Source of the DNA: an uncultured Lachnospiraceae bacterium
GTDB taxonomy: Bacteria; Bacillota; Clostridia; Lachnospirales; Lachnospiraceae
DNA: 20,297 nucleotides
Assembly: GCA_905236585.1 (NCBI GenBank)
Contig: CAJOQZ010000029.1
Coordinates: 1 to 20,297, forward strand
Direction: 5' to 3'
Shown here piece after piece: positions 6,556 through 13,388 of the stretch. The notes below the pieces were generated by a model that saw only the letters and a list, made by a program, of their open reading frames with translations, had not been told where the DNA came from and ran no database searches. The translations under genes were made by a program, and so were the position numbers. How positions within the stretch are numbered: position 1 is the first letter of the stretch; each line of letters opens with the position of its first letter.

Positions 6556-6673
6556 ACCATCCTCCCCTGATATAATATTCCTTTAACCGGTTGGCTGTAA
6601 GCCCGTCTATAATGCGGGAGCTTTCACATTGGTTTATATTGGCTAACAACACACTCCATTCGCAGTCAATCAA
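6548..6673 (-). CDS. possible 41-codon ORF coupled to the second HipA-like gene
   Basis: The frame opens after a TAA at about 6680 and could start at TTG 6673, four bases inside the end of the upstream kinase gene. It runs without a stop to TGA 6548 and overlaps the downstream ATG (ATGATTGA). The peptide includes CEWSVLLANINQCESS and TANRLKEYYIRGGWYD, which reads like folded protein rather than random sequence. There is no ATG and the ribosome binding site is weak, so it may be the tail of a lost gene. I do not recognise it. Confidence 0.35.
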   Translation of the reverse strand: MIDCEWSVLLANINQCESSRIIDGLTANRLKEYYIRGGWYD

Positions 6674-7857
6674 TTCCTGGTTTTAGATTTATGTTTTTCA
6701 TTATATAACGAAATAGACTTTCCCCGGATAAATTCATTAAGCATCGCAGCCTTCAGATCATAATTCTTTGATATTACCTCTGCAGCTTCTTTCGGAATCC
6801 CCTTCATGGTGTAAAAATCCTTTACATTTTGAGAACTTGGCAAGCAATCTGTCCTAATAACATCCTTATATATCACAGATTTAAGCATCTTTTCTTCGCT
6901 TTTATGCGTTGCAGTTATTTCTAAAGAAAATATCTCGCTGCGTGACATCGGCACCCGCTTCTGACTAGAATAGAACATACTGTTTCCGGAATCAAAAATC
7001 GGTGCTTCCGACTTAAACTCCATCGTATGTGCCGCTCTTAATATCCCAAAATTCATAAAATGTTCATCTGTATTTGTGATAAGAAAGTCGGTCAATGTCT
7101 GATAATCAAGAAACTTTCTTATATGTTCCCGATCAAGACCATGTTCCCCACAAACATCAGCAAAAAAATCATATTCTGAAATATCATTTGGTCGCTTTGC
7201 GGAATTAACTATCTCTAAAGCCGGAACAAACTCAAGAAATTGGGATGTAAACGCCGGACAGACACTTTGAAGAGCATCGTCAATTTCCCTGTTTTGCGTG
7301 CTGTATCGCACATAAAGGAATGCCGACTGCTGCATGGAATGAACAATTGTGGCAAATTCTTCGTTTGCCGCCTGTTGTCCGTAGTATCCAGTCGCAGTCT
7401 TAACAAGTTTGGGATATGCCCCATTCATGTCCCAATACTTTTCCATTTGGCCGCCAAGGGATGCATTCGGATCATATGATGTTGCATTATGGTAAGGAAT
7501 ATAGTTTTCTGATCCTAAAATATTATACAGGCAAACATCTTTCCAACGCAAATCCGAATCTGCCGGACAAATCCAGTAACAATCCGTAAGACTAAGCCCC
7601 AGATTTTTTGCAAGGTAGTCGAAATTGGAATTACAGCCCGCATCCAAAAGTATTTTGTCAAGCATTTTCCGAGAACCGGGGATGGCTCTTGTCTGCCACC
7701 ATAACTTAACTTTCTTCAGATCCATATTGCCAAGATAAGGCGACAATTCCCCGTTTATTTCCTTATAAGAAAGAACCGTTCCAAAATCTTCATCTATGGA
7801 AAGCATGCCAATATTGTCATCCTGATGCTTCAAAATATAAATAGATTCGCCGTTCAT
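6670..7857 (-). CDS. HipA-like Ser/Thr kinase-fold protein
   Basis: The protein is 395 aa. Its N-terminal region (1-100) has the DLKKVKLWWQTRAIPGSR and GLSLTDCYWICP motifs typical of a Firmicutes HipA-like family. A glycine loop ASLGGQ (132-137) and the ATP-site lysine region YPKLVKTA (about 148-155) follow. The catalytic loop is TNTDEHFMNFGIL (Asp264, Asn269), and the metal-binding APIFDSGNSMF has Asp289. HipA kinases phosphorylate targets such as aminoacyl-tRNA synthetases or other proteins, and many act as toxins. The target here is unknown. ATG 7857 overlaps the stop of the 84-aa gene by four bases (ATGA), so the two are translationally coupled under the 8130-8158 promoter. No frameshift was seen. 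Confidence 0.85.
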   Translation of the reverse strand: MNGESIYILKHQDDNIGMLSIDEDFGTVLSYKEINGELSPYLGNMDLKKVKLWWQTRAIPGSRKMLDKILLDAGCNSNFDYLAKNLGLSLTDCYWICPADSDLRWKDVCLYNILGSENYIPYHNATSYDPNASLGGQMEKYWDMNGAYPKLVKTATGYYGQQAANEEFATIVHSMQQSAFLYVRYSTQNREIDDALQSVCPAFTSQFLEFVPALEIVNSAKRPNDISEYDFFADVCGEHGLDREHIRKFLDYQTLTDFLITNTDEHFMNFGILRAAHTMEFKSEAPIFDSGNSMFYSSQKRVPMSRSEIFSLEITATHKSEEKMLKSVIYKDVIRTDCLPSSQNVKDFYTMKGIPKEAAEVISKNYDLKAAMLNEFIRGKSISLYNEKHKSKTRN

Positions 7858-8108
7858 GCTTTCATACCTGCAATATAATCCGACATATACTTTTCATTTT
7901 CAAAGCGAAACAAAGAATGGTTTATCTCCATGACGGAGATCATCTTAATCATATCTTCCTCCAGCGGTTTAGCTGTCACATTTCCGATTTTCTTTTCAAT
8001 ATTATATCCATCGAAAGAAAAAGAAAGCAAAGCATAATTGCCCCTCTTAATCCACCGATAATCAATACCATTATGATTCCCTGTATAGCCATCTATGTTA
8101 ATCTTCAT
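7854..8108 (-). CDS. small protein of unknown function coupled to the HipA-like kinase (84 aa)
   Basis: ATG 8108 lies nine bases after AGGAG. The protein is predicted alpha/beta, with a WIKRGNYALLSFSFDGYNIEKK strand pair and a C-terminal helix; it has no membrane span and no HTH motif. It is the first gene after a strong operator-bearing promoter and ends in an ATGA overlap with the kinase. Position suggests a partner or antitoxin-like role, comparable in layout (not in visible sequence) to HipS of HipBST systems. That is inference. Confidence 0.75.
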   Translation of the reverse strand: MKINIDGYTGNHNGIDYRWIKRGNYALLSFSFDGYNIEKKIGNVTAKPLEEDMIKMISVMEINHSLFRFENEKYMSDYIAGMKA

Positions 8109-8120
8109 TTCACATATCTC

Positions 8121-8158
8121 CTACTAAACATAGTAGCATTTTATATGTTTTGTGTCAA
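8121..8158 (-). promoter_or_regulatory. promoter and operator of the small protein / HipA-like kinase operon
   Basis: The -35 is TTGACA (8153-8158), followed by a 17-bp spacer and -10 TACTAT (8130-8135) preceded by TG (extended -10). The -35 overlaps the stop codon of the regulator gene. An inverted repeat CTACTA-aaca-TAGTAG (8121-8136) covers the -10 and the start region and would be a repressor site. The binding protein is probably the adjacent XRE-HTH regulator, but that operator differs in sequence from the one at its own promoter. Confidence 0.75.
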
Positions 8159-8574
8159 TATTGCATATGCTTTAATGCCGCAATAACCTTCTCTGCCCCT
8201 TCCCGGGCCGCTACAGCCTCCTCCACGCTGCCAAAATTGCCGAGATGTATGTTCTTATGCCTGTACTGGATATACGCCCTGTATCCGCCTCCCGTGCATT
8301 TGCAGACGCCCGTGCGCCCCGCCTCATTATTCTTCGCTAATTGTCTTACCTTGTCATCCCTGCCCTGGTAATAAGCGATCCCCTCCTCTTCCACTATCAC
8401 ATCCACGGGAATCTCCAAATAGTCGGACAGCTTCTTTAAGGTGCTGTACCTACAGTCGCACATCCTCGTCCTACCGTCCACTATGTCCCTCAGCGTGCTC
8501 CGGGACATCCCGATCGCGCCGGCAAAATGGTATATACGTATGTTCTGTTTCTTCAGATACTCTTTCAGCTTCAT
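8155..8574 (-). CDS. XRE-type HTH regulator with C-terminal AP2-like DNA-binding domain
   Basis: The protein is 139 aa from ATG 8574. An N-terminal HTH_XRE/Cro-like domain covers about 1-62 (YHFAGAIGMSRSTLRDIVDG, then a helix to EIPVDVIVEEEG). An AP2-like domain follows at about 86-136 (GGGYRAYIQYRHKNIHLG, NFGSVEEAVAAREGAEK). The second domain type is usually found in integrases and homing-endonuclease-like proteins, so two DNA-binding modules on one small protein are unusual. No ribosome binding site precedes ATG 8574; the predicted transcript start is at or one base before it, so translation is probably leaderless. The gene sits just upstream of the kinase operon and is a candidate antitoxin or repressor. 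Confidence 0.82.
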   Translation of the reverse strand: MKLKEYLKKQNIRIYHFAGAIGMSRSTLRDIVDGRTRMCDCRYSTLKKLSDYLEIPVDVIVEEEGIAYYQGRDDKVRQLAKNNEAGRTGVCKCTGGGYRAYIQYRHKNIHLGNFGSVEEAVAAREGAEKVIAALKHMQY

Positions 8575-8581
8575 ACGTGAA

Positions 8582-8610
8582 AGTATGGCGGTCTGCCGCC
8601 ATTTTGTCAA
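8582..8610 (-). promoter_or_regulatory. promoter with internal palindromic operator for the XRE/AP2-like regulator
   Basis: The -35 is TTGACA (8605-8610), then a 17-bp spacer and -10 CATACT (8582-8587). A perfect inverted repeat ATGGCGG-caga-CCGCCAT (8585-8602) fills the spacer and enters the -10, which is a classic position for autorepression. The predicted start falls at about 8575, adjacent to ATG 8574. Confidence 0.75.
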
Positions 8611-8627
8611 CCCTAACGATTATCATT

Positions 8628-8649
8628 TTGTTACCCACTTGTTACCCAC
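8628..8649. repeat. two perfect tandem copies of an 11-bp motif near the island edge
   Basis: TTGTTACCCAC occurs at 8628-8638 and 8639-8649, and a weaker related TTTTGTAACC follows at about 8660. The repeats lie between the last island gene and the gdhA terminator, where an attachment or integrase arm site could be. No gene was found in 8611-8738. Confidence 0.6.
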
Positions 8650-8738
8650 CGGAAGCCCTTTTGTAACCTTCTACCTCTTTTCATCGTCTTTTATCGTCCG
8701 TTATCTGAATTGTCTGAAAATTCTGCAGAGCATAATAA

Positions 8739-8769
8739 AACCCTTGGAAACAGCGGGTTTCCAAGGGTT
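8739..8769 (-). terminator. gdhA terminator
   Basis: The 13-bp perfect stem is AACCCTTGGAAAC / GTTTCCAAGGGTT with a 5-base loop, followed on the minus strand by TTTTATTATG. It lies 19 bp after the gdhA stop codon. Confidence 0.9.
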
Positions 8770-8788
8770 CCAATCGTCCTGTTTTAAC

Positions 8789-10141
8789 TTAATACGCGAT
8801 TCCCTGGGCGAGCATCGCTTCCGCAACCTTCTCAAACCCGGCTATGTTCGCGCCGACGACAAGATTGCCCTCTTTTCCGTATTTGCGCGCTGCGTCGTCG
8901 CAGGCATGGAAGATGCTCTCCATGATGCCTTTTAACTTCGCGTCCACCTCTTCAAATGTCCAATGCAGACGCTCGGAGTTTTGGGACATCTCAAGCGCAG
9001 AAGTCGCAACGCCTCCGGCGTTGGATGCTTTTGCCGGAGCAAACAGGATTCCTGCATTCTGGAATACCGCAATCGCTTCCGGTGTGGAAGGCATATTCGC
9101 GCCCTCCGCTACCGCCATCACGCCGTTTGCAACCAGCGTCTTAGCCGATTCCTCATCCAATTCGTTCTGCGTCGCACAAGGCAGAGCGATATCGCATTTG
9201 ATCGACCAAATCCCGGAGCAGCCTTCGGTATAGGTAGCCGACGGCACACGATCAGCATACTCCTTGATCCGTCCTCTTTCTACTTCTTTGATCTGTTTTA
9301 CAACGTCTAACTGAATGCCTTCCGGATCATATACATATCCGTTCGAATCGGATACCGCAACGACCTTTCCGCCCAACTGCGTCGCCTTTTCGGTCGCATA
9401 AATCGCAACATTGCCGGAACCGGATATAACAACCGTCTTGCCCTTAAACGAATCGTTCTTCATGCATTTTAACATTTCCGCCGTGTAATAGCACAATCCA
9501 TAGCCGGTTGCTTCGGTACGTGCCAATGATCCGCCGTAGGTCAGTCCTTTGCCTGTTAAAACGCCTGTAAACTCATTGCGCAGTCTCTTATACTGTCCGT
9601 AAAGGAAACCGATCTCGCGGCCGCCGACGCCGATATCGCCCGCCGGTACGTCCGTGTCTGCACCGATGTGCTTGGAAAGTTCCGTCATAAAACTCTGGCA
9701 GAAGCGCATGACTTCCATATCGGATTTTCCTTTCGGATCAAAGTCGCTGCCGCCCTTGCCTCCGCCGATCGGAAGCGTCGTCAAACTGTTCTTAAATATC
9801 TGCTCAAATCCTAAGAACTTAATGATCGAAAGGTTTACCGACGGATGCAGACGTAAGCCGCCTTTGTACGGTCCGATTGCCGAATTAAACTGTACGCGAT
9901 AGCCGCGGTTGACCTGTACTTTTCCGTTGTCATCCACCCACGGTACACGGAACATAATGATACGTTCCGGCTCGACAATCCGTTCGATCACTCCCATCTC
10001 TTCTAACTTCGGATTCGCCTCAACAACCGGCTCTAAGGATTCCAACACCTCATATACCGCCTGCAAGAACTCTTTCTGTTCCGCATTCCTCTGTTCGAGG
10101 CCTTCATACACGCCTTTCAAGTAACTGTTTGTTAATGCCAT
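8789..10141 (-). CDS. gdhA: NADP-type glutamate dehydrogenase
   Basis: The protein is 450 aa, the normal length of the hexameric bacterial class, with ATG 10141 a few bases after GGAAGGAGTAGGAG. It catalyses the reversible reaction of 2-oxoglutarate, ammonium and NADPH to glutamate in the cytoplasm. The substrate-binding domain contains YKGGLRLHPSVN and the catalytic-lysine loop PIGGGKGGSDFDPKGK (Lys129). ADTDVPAGDIGVGGREIG is the family signature, and the Rossmann dinucleotide loop is VVISGSGNVA. The cofactor call comes from overall similarity to GdhA of enteric and clostridial NADP enzymes. It has its own terminator, and a terminator lies just upstream, so it is transcribed alone. It is the first clearly core gene at the island edge. 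Confidence 0.96.
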   Translation of the reverse strand: MALTNSYLKGVYEGLEQRNAEQKEFLQAVYEVLESLEPVVEANPKLEEMGVIERIVEPERIIMFRVPWVDDNGKVQVNRGYRVQFNSAIGPYKGGLRLHPSVNLSIIKFLGFEQIFKNSLTTLPIGGGKGGSDFDPKGKSDMEVMRFCQSFMTELSKHIGADTDVPAGDIGVGGREIGFLYGQYKRLRNEFTGVLTGKGLTYGGSLARTEATGYGLCYYTAEMLKCMKNDSFKGKTVVISGSGNVAIYATEKATQLGGKVVAVSDSNGYVYDPEGIQLDVVKQIKEVERGRIKEYADRVPSATYTEGCSGIWSIKCDIALPCATQNELDEESAKTLVANGVMAVAEGANMPSTPEAIAVFQNAGILFAPAKASNAGGVATSALEMSQNSERLHWTFEEVDAKLKGIMESIFHACDDAARKYGKEGNLVVGANIAGFEKVAEAMLAQGIAY

Positions 10142-10181
10142 TGCTCCTACTCCTTCCCGTTAATCATTACGTCTATATGTG

Positions 10182-10220
10182 AAAAAAGGGCATCGAAATC
10201 AAACACGATTCCGATAGCCC
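10182..10220 (-). terminator. terminator after the P-loop protein gene
   Basis: The stem is GGGCTATCGGAATC / GATTTCGATGCCC (one mismatch and one bulge) with a 6-base loop, followed by TTTTTTC on the minus strand. It separates the P-loop gene from gdhA. Confidence 0.85.
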
Positions 10221-10243
10221 CATTGCCACCAAAAACAGAAAAA

Positions 10244-10666
10244 TTAAAGAGATAAAACGATTTTCGCTTTTACACTTTCCGGAAGATCAATCTCATCTTT
10301 TGAGATGCAGACAACGAAACGGACATTGTATTTCTCGGAAATCACGTCTAATTTCTCGACCGCCCTCGTCAGCCCTTCCGATGTATCAATATACCCGATT
10401 GTCAGGAAACTGTCAAGACAAATCTCCTCAATATCGTAATTCTGGGAAATCGCCCCGCTTAAGAAACCTAAAAACTCATCCGTCGACTCAACCGTATAAT
10501 CCGCCATATTGATCAGGCGAATCTTATTGTTGAGTTCGTGCATATGCTTCTGGCTCTTGTCGATATAGATGATATCTCCCTTTGCCTCCGCTAAATCCGC
10601 ATGCGCACGCTCGAGTAATTTTTTCGTTTTGCCTTTTCCTTTGTCACCTGCAATTATTTCGACCAT
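10244..10666 (-). CDS. small P-loop ATP-binding protein (140 aa)
   Basis: The start at ATG 10666 is chosen because GAAGGAGG lies eight bases upstream and the Walker A follows at once; the frame is open further upstream but covers the promoter. Residues 7-14 form a Walker A (GDKGKGKT). EEICLDSFLTIGY is a candidate Walker B-like strand with Asp. No membrane span or DNA-binding motif was seen. It resembles small ATPases of unassigned function found in Lachnospiraceae. The neighbours give no functional clue: it is a single-gene unit with its own promoter and terminator. Confidence 0.75.
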   Translation of the reverse strand: MVEIIAGDKGKGKTKKLLERAHADLAEAKGDIIYIDKSQKHMHELNNKIRLINMADYTVESTDEFLGFLSGAISQNYDIEEICLDSFLTIGYIDTSEGLTRAVEKLDVISEKYNVRFVVCISKDEIDLPESVKAKIVLSL

Positions 10667-10705
10667 TCCGTCATCCTCCTTCACTGACAAAATAAAGATA
10701 TAAAA

Positions 10706-10734
10706 ATTATACGGTATCACGTATAAAAAAGCAA
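10706..10734 (-). promoter_or_regulatory. promoter of the P-loop protein gene
   Basis: A perfect -10 TATAAT (10706-10711) follows a 17-bp spacer from a weak -35 TTGCTT (10729-10734). A small inverted repeat ATACG-...-CGTAT (10709-10724) overlaps the -10 and spacer and could be an operator. Confidence 0.6.
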
Positions 10735-10753
10735 TGTATTTTATCTTGCCTAC

Positions 10754-10813
10754 GGAACAAACATTTCTCCTCGTTCGACGGCAAAAATGTCTTAACCTCA
10801 AAATGTTTGTTCC
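10754..10813. repeat. 13-bp perfect inverted repeat with a 34-bp loop between dac and the P-loop gene
   Basis: The arms are GGAACAAACATTT (10754-10766) and AAATGTTTGTTCC (10801-10813). They lie upstream of the P-loop gene promoter and downstream of dac. A second AT-rich hairpin (TAGTTG...CAACTA, 10822-10848) is nearer the dac stop and may act as its terminator, although its T-run is poor. The 10667-10862 gap holds no gene. Confidence 0.7.
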
Positions 10814-10862
10814 CCATATAATAGTTGATTTTCTTTGCAAAACAACTAATTCTTAAAATATC

Positions 10863-11846
10863 CTAATTCGCAAAATTCGTCAACAATTCATTCATCAGAT
10901 AATACAAATTGTTCCTTGAATCGGCATGGAAAACGATGGATATGATGTCATCACCCTTTTCATTTTTCGAGTACAGCACCAGACAGTATCCTGCCTGCGT
11001 CGTCGTACCCGTCTTGCCGCCGATGACCGTAACACCCTCCGGCGTCTTCTGTTTGCCGGTAAGATAGCGGTTGGTCGTATCCCATACAAGCTGTTCTATG
11101 CTGCCGTCGCCCCGGGTCACATTCGCCGTATAATTCATCGTCTTGATGATCTCTAAGAACTTTTCATTTTGAATCGCCGCGTTAAAAATCAGGTACATAT
11201 CATAAACGGTCGTATAATGATCGTCCTTATGCAGTCCGTTCGGCGTCACAAAATGCGAACCCGTCGCCCCAAGCGCCGCCGCCTCCTGATTCATCAACTG
11301 CGCGAACGCCTCCTCGCTGCCGCTCATACCCTCTGCGATGGCAACGGCGGCATCATTACCGCTTACCAGCATCAGTCCGTACAGCAGTTCCCGCAATGTG
11401 ATCTTATCTCCGGGTTTCAACTTCGCCACCGCGGCATCCTTGTCCTGATCGCAGGCATGTTCACTGACCGTAAATACTTCGTCGAGATCGCCGTATTTTA
11501 AGGCAATATAACAGGTTAAAATCTTCGTCGTCGACGCGGGGTACATCTGATCGTAGATGCTCTGCGAGTACACAACCTCCCGCGTTTTGGTATTGAATAC
11601 TCCGCCCCCATACGCAACATGGGACGACACCTGATCCGTCCCCACATCTGAGCCGTCCGATACGCATAAATTCGACGTATACATCACGCCCGACGATAAA
11701 GGGCTGCTTTTGGTAATGCCGAATTGATAACTTGTCTCGTATACCTGGTAGGCGTTCTGATCCGGCTCTTCTGCGCAAGCGGCAAGCGGCAGGATAAGCG
11801 CCGCCGCAAGCAAAACCGAAAAGATCCGTTTACTTATACATTTCAC
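10863..11846 (-). CDS. D-alanyl-D-alanine carboxypeptidase (serine type, lipoprotein)
   Basis: The protein is 327 aa from GTG 11846, overlapping the end of mgsA by 17 bp; AGAGGAG lies inside mgsA. The signal peptide ends in a lipobox LAAC with Cys24, so it is probably anchored to the outer face of the membrane by lipid. The penicillin-binding motifs are SxxK (STTK, Ser105-Lys108), SxN (SGN, 162-164) and KTG (278-280). It removes the terminal D-Ala from peptidoglycan stem peptides and so limits cross-linking. It is shorter than PBP5/DacA and lacks the C-terminal beta domain and membrane helix, for which the lipid anchor is a likely substitute. Its place at the end of the elongasome cluster fits a wall-maturation role. 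Confidence 0.92.
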   Translation of the reverse strand: MKCISKRIFSVLLAAALILPLAACAEEPDQNAYQVYETSYQFGITKSSPLSSGVMYTSNLCVSDGSDVGTDQVSSHVAYGGGVFNTKTREVVYSQSIYDQMYPASTTKILTCYIALKYGDLDEVFTVSEHACDQDKDAAVAKLKPGDKITLRELLYGLMLVSGNDAAVAIAEGMSGSEEAFAQLMNQEAAALGATGSHFVTPNGLHKDDHYTTVYDMYLIFNAAIQNEKFLEIIKTMNYTANVTRGDGSIEQLVWDTTNRYLTGKQKTPEGVTVIGGKTGTTTQAGYCLVLYSKNEKGDDIISIVFHADSRNNLYYLMNELLTNFAN

Positions 11847-12225
11847 GCCAGTCCAAATCTCCTCTGTCCAAAGATATGATCAACAGTTCCGCCGTCGCAA
11901 GATTCGTCGCCAACGGAATATTGTGCGCGTCGCACAGACGTACGATGCTGTTGACGTCCGGCTCATGCGACTTCTGCGTCACCGCGTCCCGCAGGAAAAT
12001 AACCAGATCGATTTCGTTATGCTCAATCTGCGCCCCTAACTGCTGGGTTCCCCCTAAGTGCCCGGAAAGGTATTTATGAATGGTTAGATCCGTGACCTCT
12101 TCCACCAGCCGTCCTGTCGTCCCCGTTGCATAAATGTCGTGCTTGGACAGTATTCCCCGGTACGCAATACAGAAATTCTGCATCAGTTTCTTTTTCGCAT
12201 CATGTGCGACAAGTCCGATGTTCAT
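11830..12225 (-). CDS. mgsA: methylglyoxal synthase
   Basis: The protein is 131 aa, normal for the family. It converts dihydroxyacetone phosphate to methylglyoxal and phosphate, a bypass that relieves sugar-phosphate build-up. Visible motifs are VAHDAKK (6-12), ATGTTG (33-38), the phosphate-binding SGHLGGTQQLGA (54-65), the acidic IDLVIFLRD strand (72-80), HEPDV (87-91) and the NIPLATNLATAE loop (102-113). It lies in the shape-gene cluster, which is common in Clostridia, and is translationally coupled with the carboxypeptidase gene downstream. The 38-bp gap to rodA has no clear promoter. Confidence 0.93.
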   Translation of the reverse strand: MNIGLVAHDAKKKLMQNFCIAYRGILSKHDIYATGTTGRLVEEVTDLTIHKYLSGHLGGTQQLGAQIEHNEIDLVIFLRDAVTQKSHEPDVNSIVRLCDAHNIPLATNLATAELLIISLDRGDLDWREMYK

Positions 12226-12263
12226 AGCATCCCCCTTTTATATAACCCTTGATAAAAACCCTT

Positions 12264-13388
12264 TTATACATAGTGCGTATCCCCCGTATAACGCTTCGCC
12301 TGCAGTCCGACGTTAAGAACGAATCCCATTCCCCCATATAACGTTACCAGCGACGTCAGCCCATAACTGATAAACGGCAGCGGCAGCCCCGTATTCGGCA
12401 TCATCCCCGTTACCACACAGATGTTGACGAAACTCTGAAATCCCACGATCGCCGCCATCCCGACACAGATCAGCTGCCCGGATAAATCCTTTGCCTTTTT
12501 CGCGATAAGAAGACACTGGATCACTATCATAAGTAATAATAACACAATCACTACCGATCCGACAAACCCTAATTCTTCTCCCGCCACGGCAAAAATAAAA
12601 TCCGTCTGCGGTTCGGAAATGTAGTTGCCGTTTTTCACCGAGTCGACCGCCGTATTATAAAGGCCTTTGCCGAACAACTGCCCCGAGCCGATTGCCATGA
12701 TTGAATTTTGCTGCTGATAGGCGCTTGCCGGATACTCGTCCGGCTTCAACCATGCCAAAATACGAAGTCCCTGATACTCATCCAAAATCTGCTGTCCGTC
12801 CTGCATGATCAAGATCAGTAATATCCCGATTGCCGGAATCCCGATTCCTAAAGACCATGCGACGATTTTGGAACTTAAACCCGCCGCGAAGAACATTGCC
12901 GCTATGATCAAAAACGTGACAATCGTCGTCGACAGATCCGGCTCTTTTACGATCAAAAACAACGGAACTGCCGCAAGCGCCGCCGTCAACGCGATAAACC
13001 GCGGCTCATTGACGCTTTCTTCTATTTTCATAAAATACTTTGCAAAAAAAAGCACCAGCAGCACTTTTCCCAATTCCGACGGCTGAAAACGGGTCACTCC
13101 GATGTCTACCCACCGCGTCGCTCCGCCGACGTCCGTTCCGAAAAACAGCACGGACAAAAGCAGAAGAAACGTTGCGACATAATAGACATAGTAGAACTGC
13201 AGGACGAACTCATAATCAATAACGGATACGACGAGCATGATGATGAGTCCGAAAACCATGCCGAAAATCTGCCGGTTCTGATAATCGGAATTTGCGCTTC
13301 CGATCACCATGATCCCGAGAATCGTCTGCGCAAAAACAGCGGCAACCAGTATTAAGTTAAAATTTTTTAATTGATATTTTCGAAACAT
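12264..13388 (-). CDS. rodA: RodA-type SEDS peptidoglycan glycosyltransferase
   Basis: The protein is 374 aa with about ten membrane spans. SEDS landmarks are FQPSELGKVLLVLFFAKY, KEPDLSTTIV, GEELGFVGS and the C-terminal GLPLPFISYGLTS. RodA polymerises lipid II glycan and works with PBP2, encoded two genes upstream, in the elongasome. RodA is preferred over FtsW or SpoVE because of the mreBCD-PBP2 context. ATG 13388 follows the minC stop directly (TAAATG), and no good ribosome binding site is visible, so translation probably depends on coupling to minC. Confidence 0.93.
   Translation of the reverse strand: MFRKYQLKNFNLILVAAVFAQTILGIMVIGSANSDYQNRQIFGMVFGLIIMLVVSVIDYEFVLQFYYVYYVATFLLLLSVLFFGTDVGGATRWVDIGVTRFQPSELGKVLLVLFFAKYFMKIEESVNEPRFIALTAALAAVPLFLIVKEPDLSTTIVTFLIIAAMFFAAGLSSKIVAWSLGIGIPAIGILLILIMQDGQQILDEYQGLRILAWLKPDEYPASAYQQQNSIMAIGSGQLFGKGLYNTAVDSVKNGNYISEPQTDFIFAVAGEELGFVGSVVIVLLLLMIVIQCLLIAKKAKDLSGQLICVGMAAIVGFQSFVNICVVTGMMPNTGLPLPFISYGLTSLVTLYGGMGFVLNVGLQAKRYTGDTHYV

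Noticed and set aside
8575..8610. TTG 8610 as start of the XRE/AP2-like regulator
   Set aside because: The TTG is part of the -35 TTGACA, there is no ribosome site, and the HTH domain begins at ATG 8574.
10754..10813. LexA (SOS) boxes in the 13-bp inverted repeat
   Set aside because: Each arm has only one half (GAAC or GTTC) of the Gram-positive GAAC-N4-GTTC box.
10667..10840. N-terminal extension of the P-loop protein to 10840
   Set aside because: The stretch contains the promoter and inverted repeat and lacks protein-like character; ATG 10666 has a strong ribosome site.
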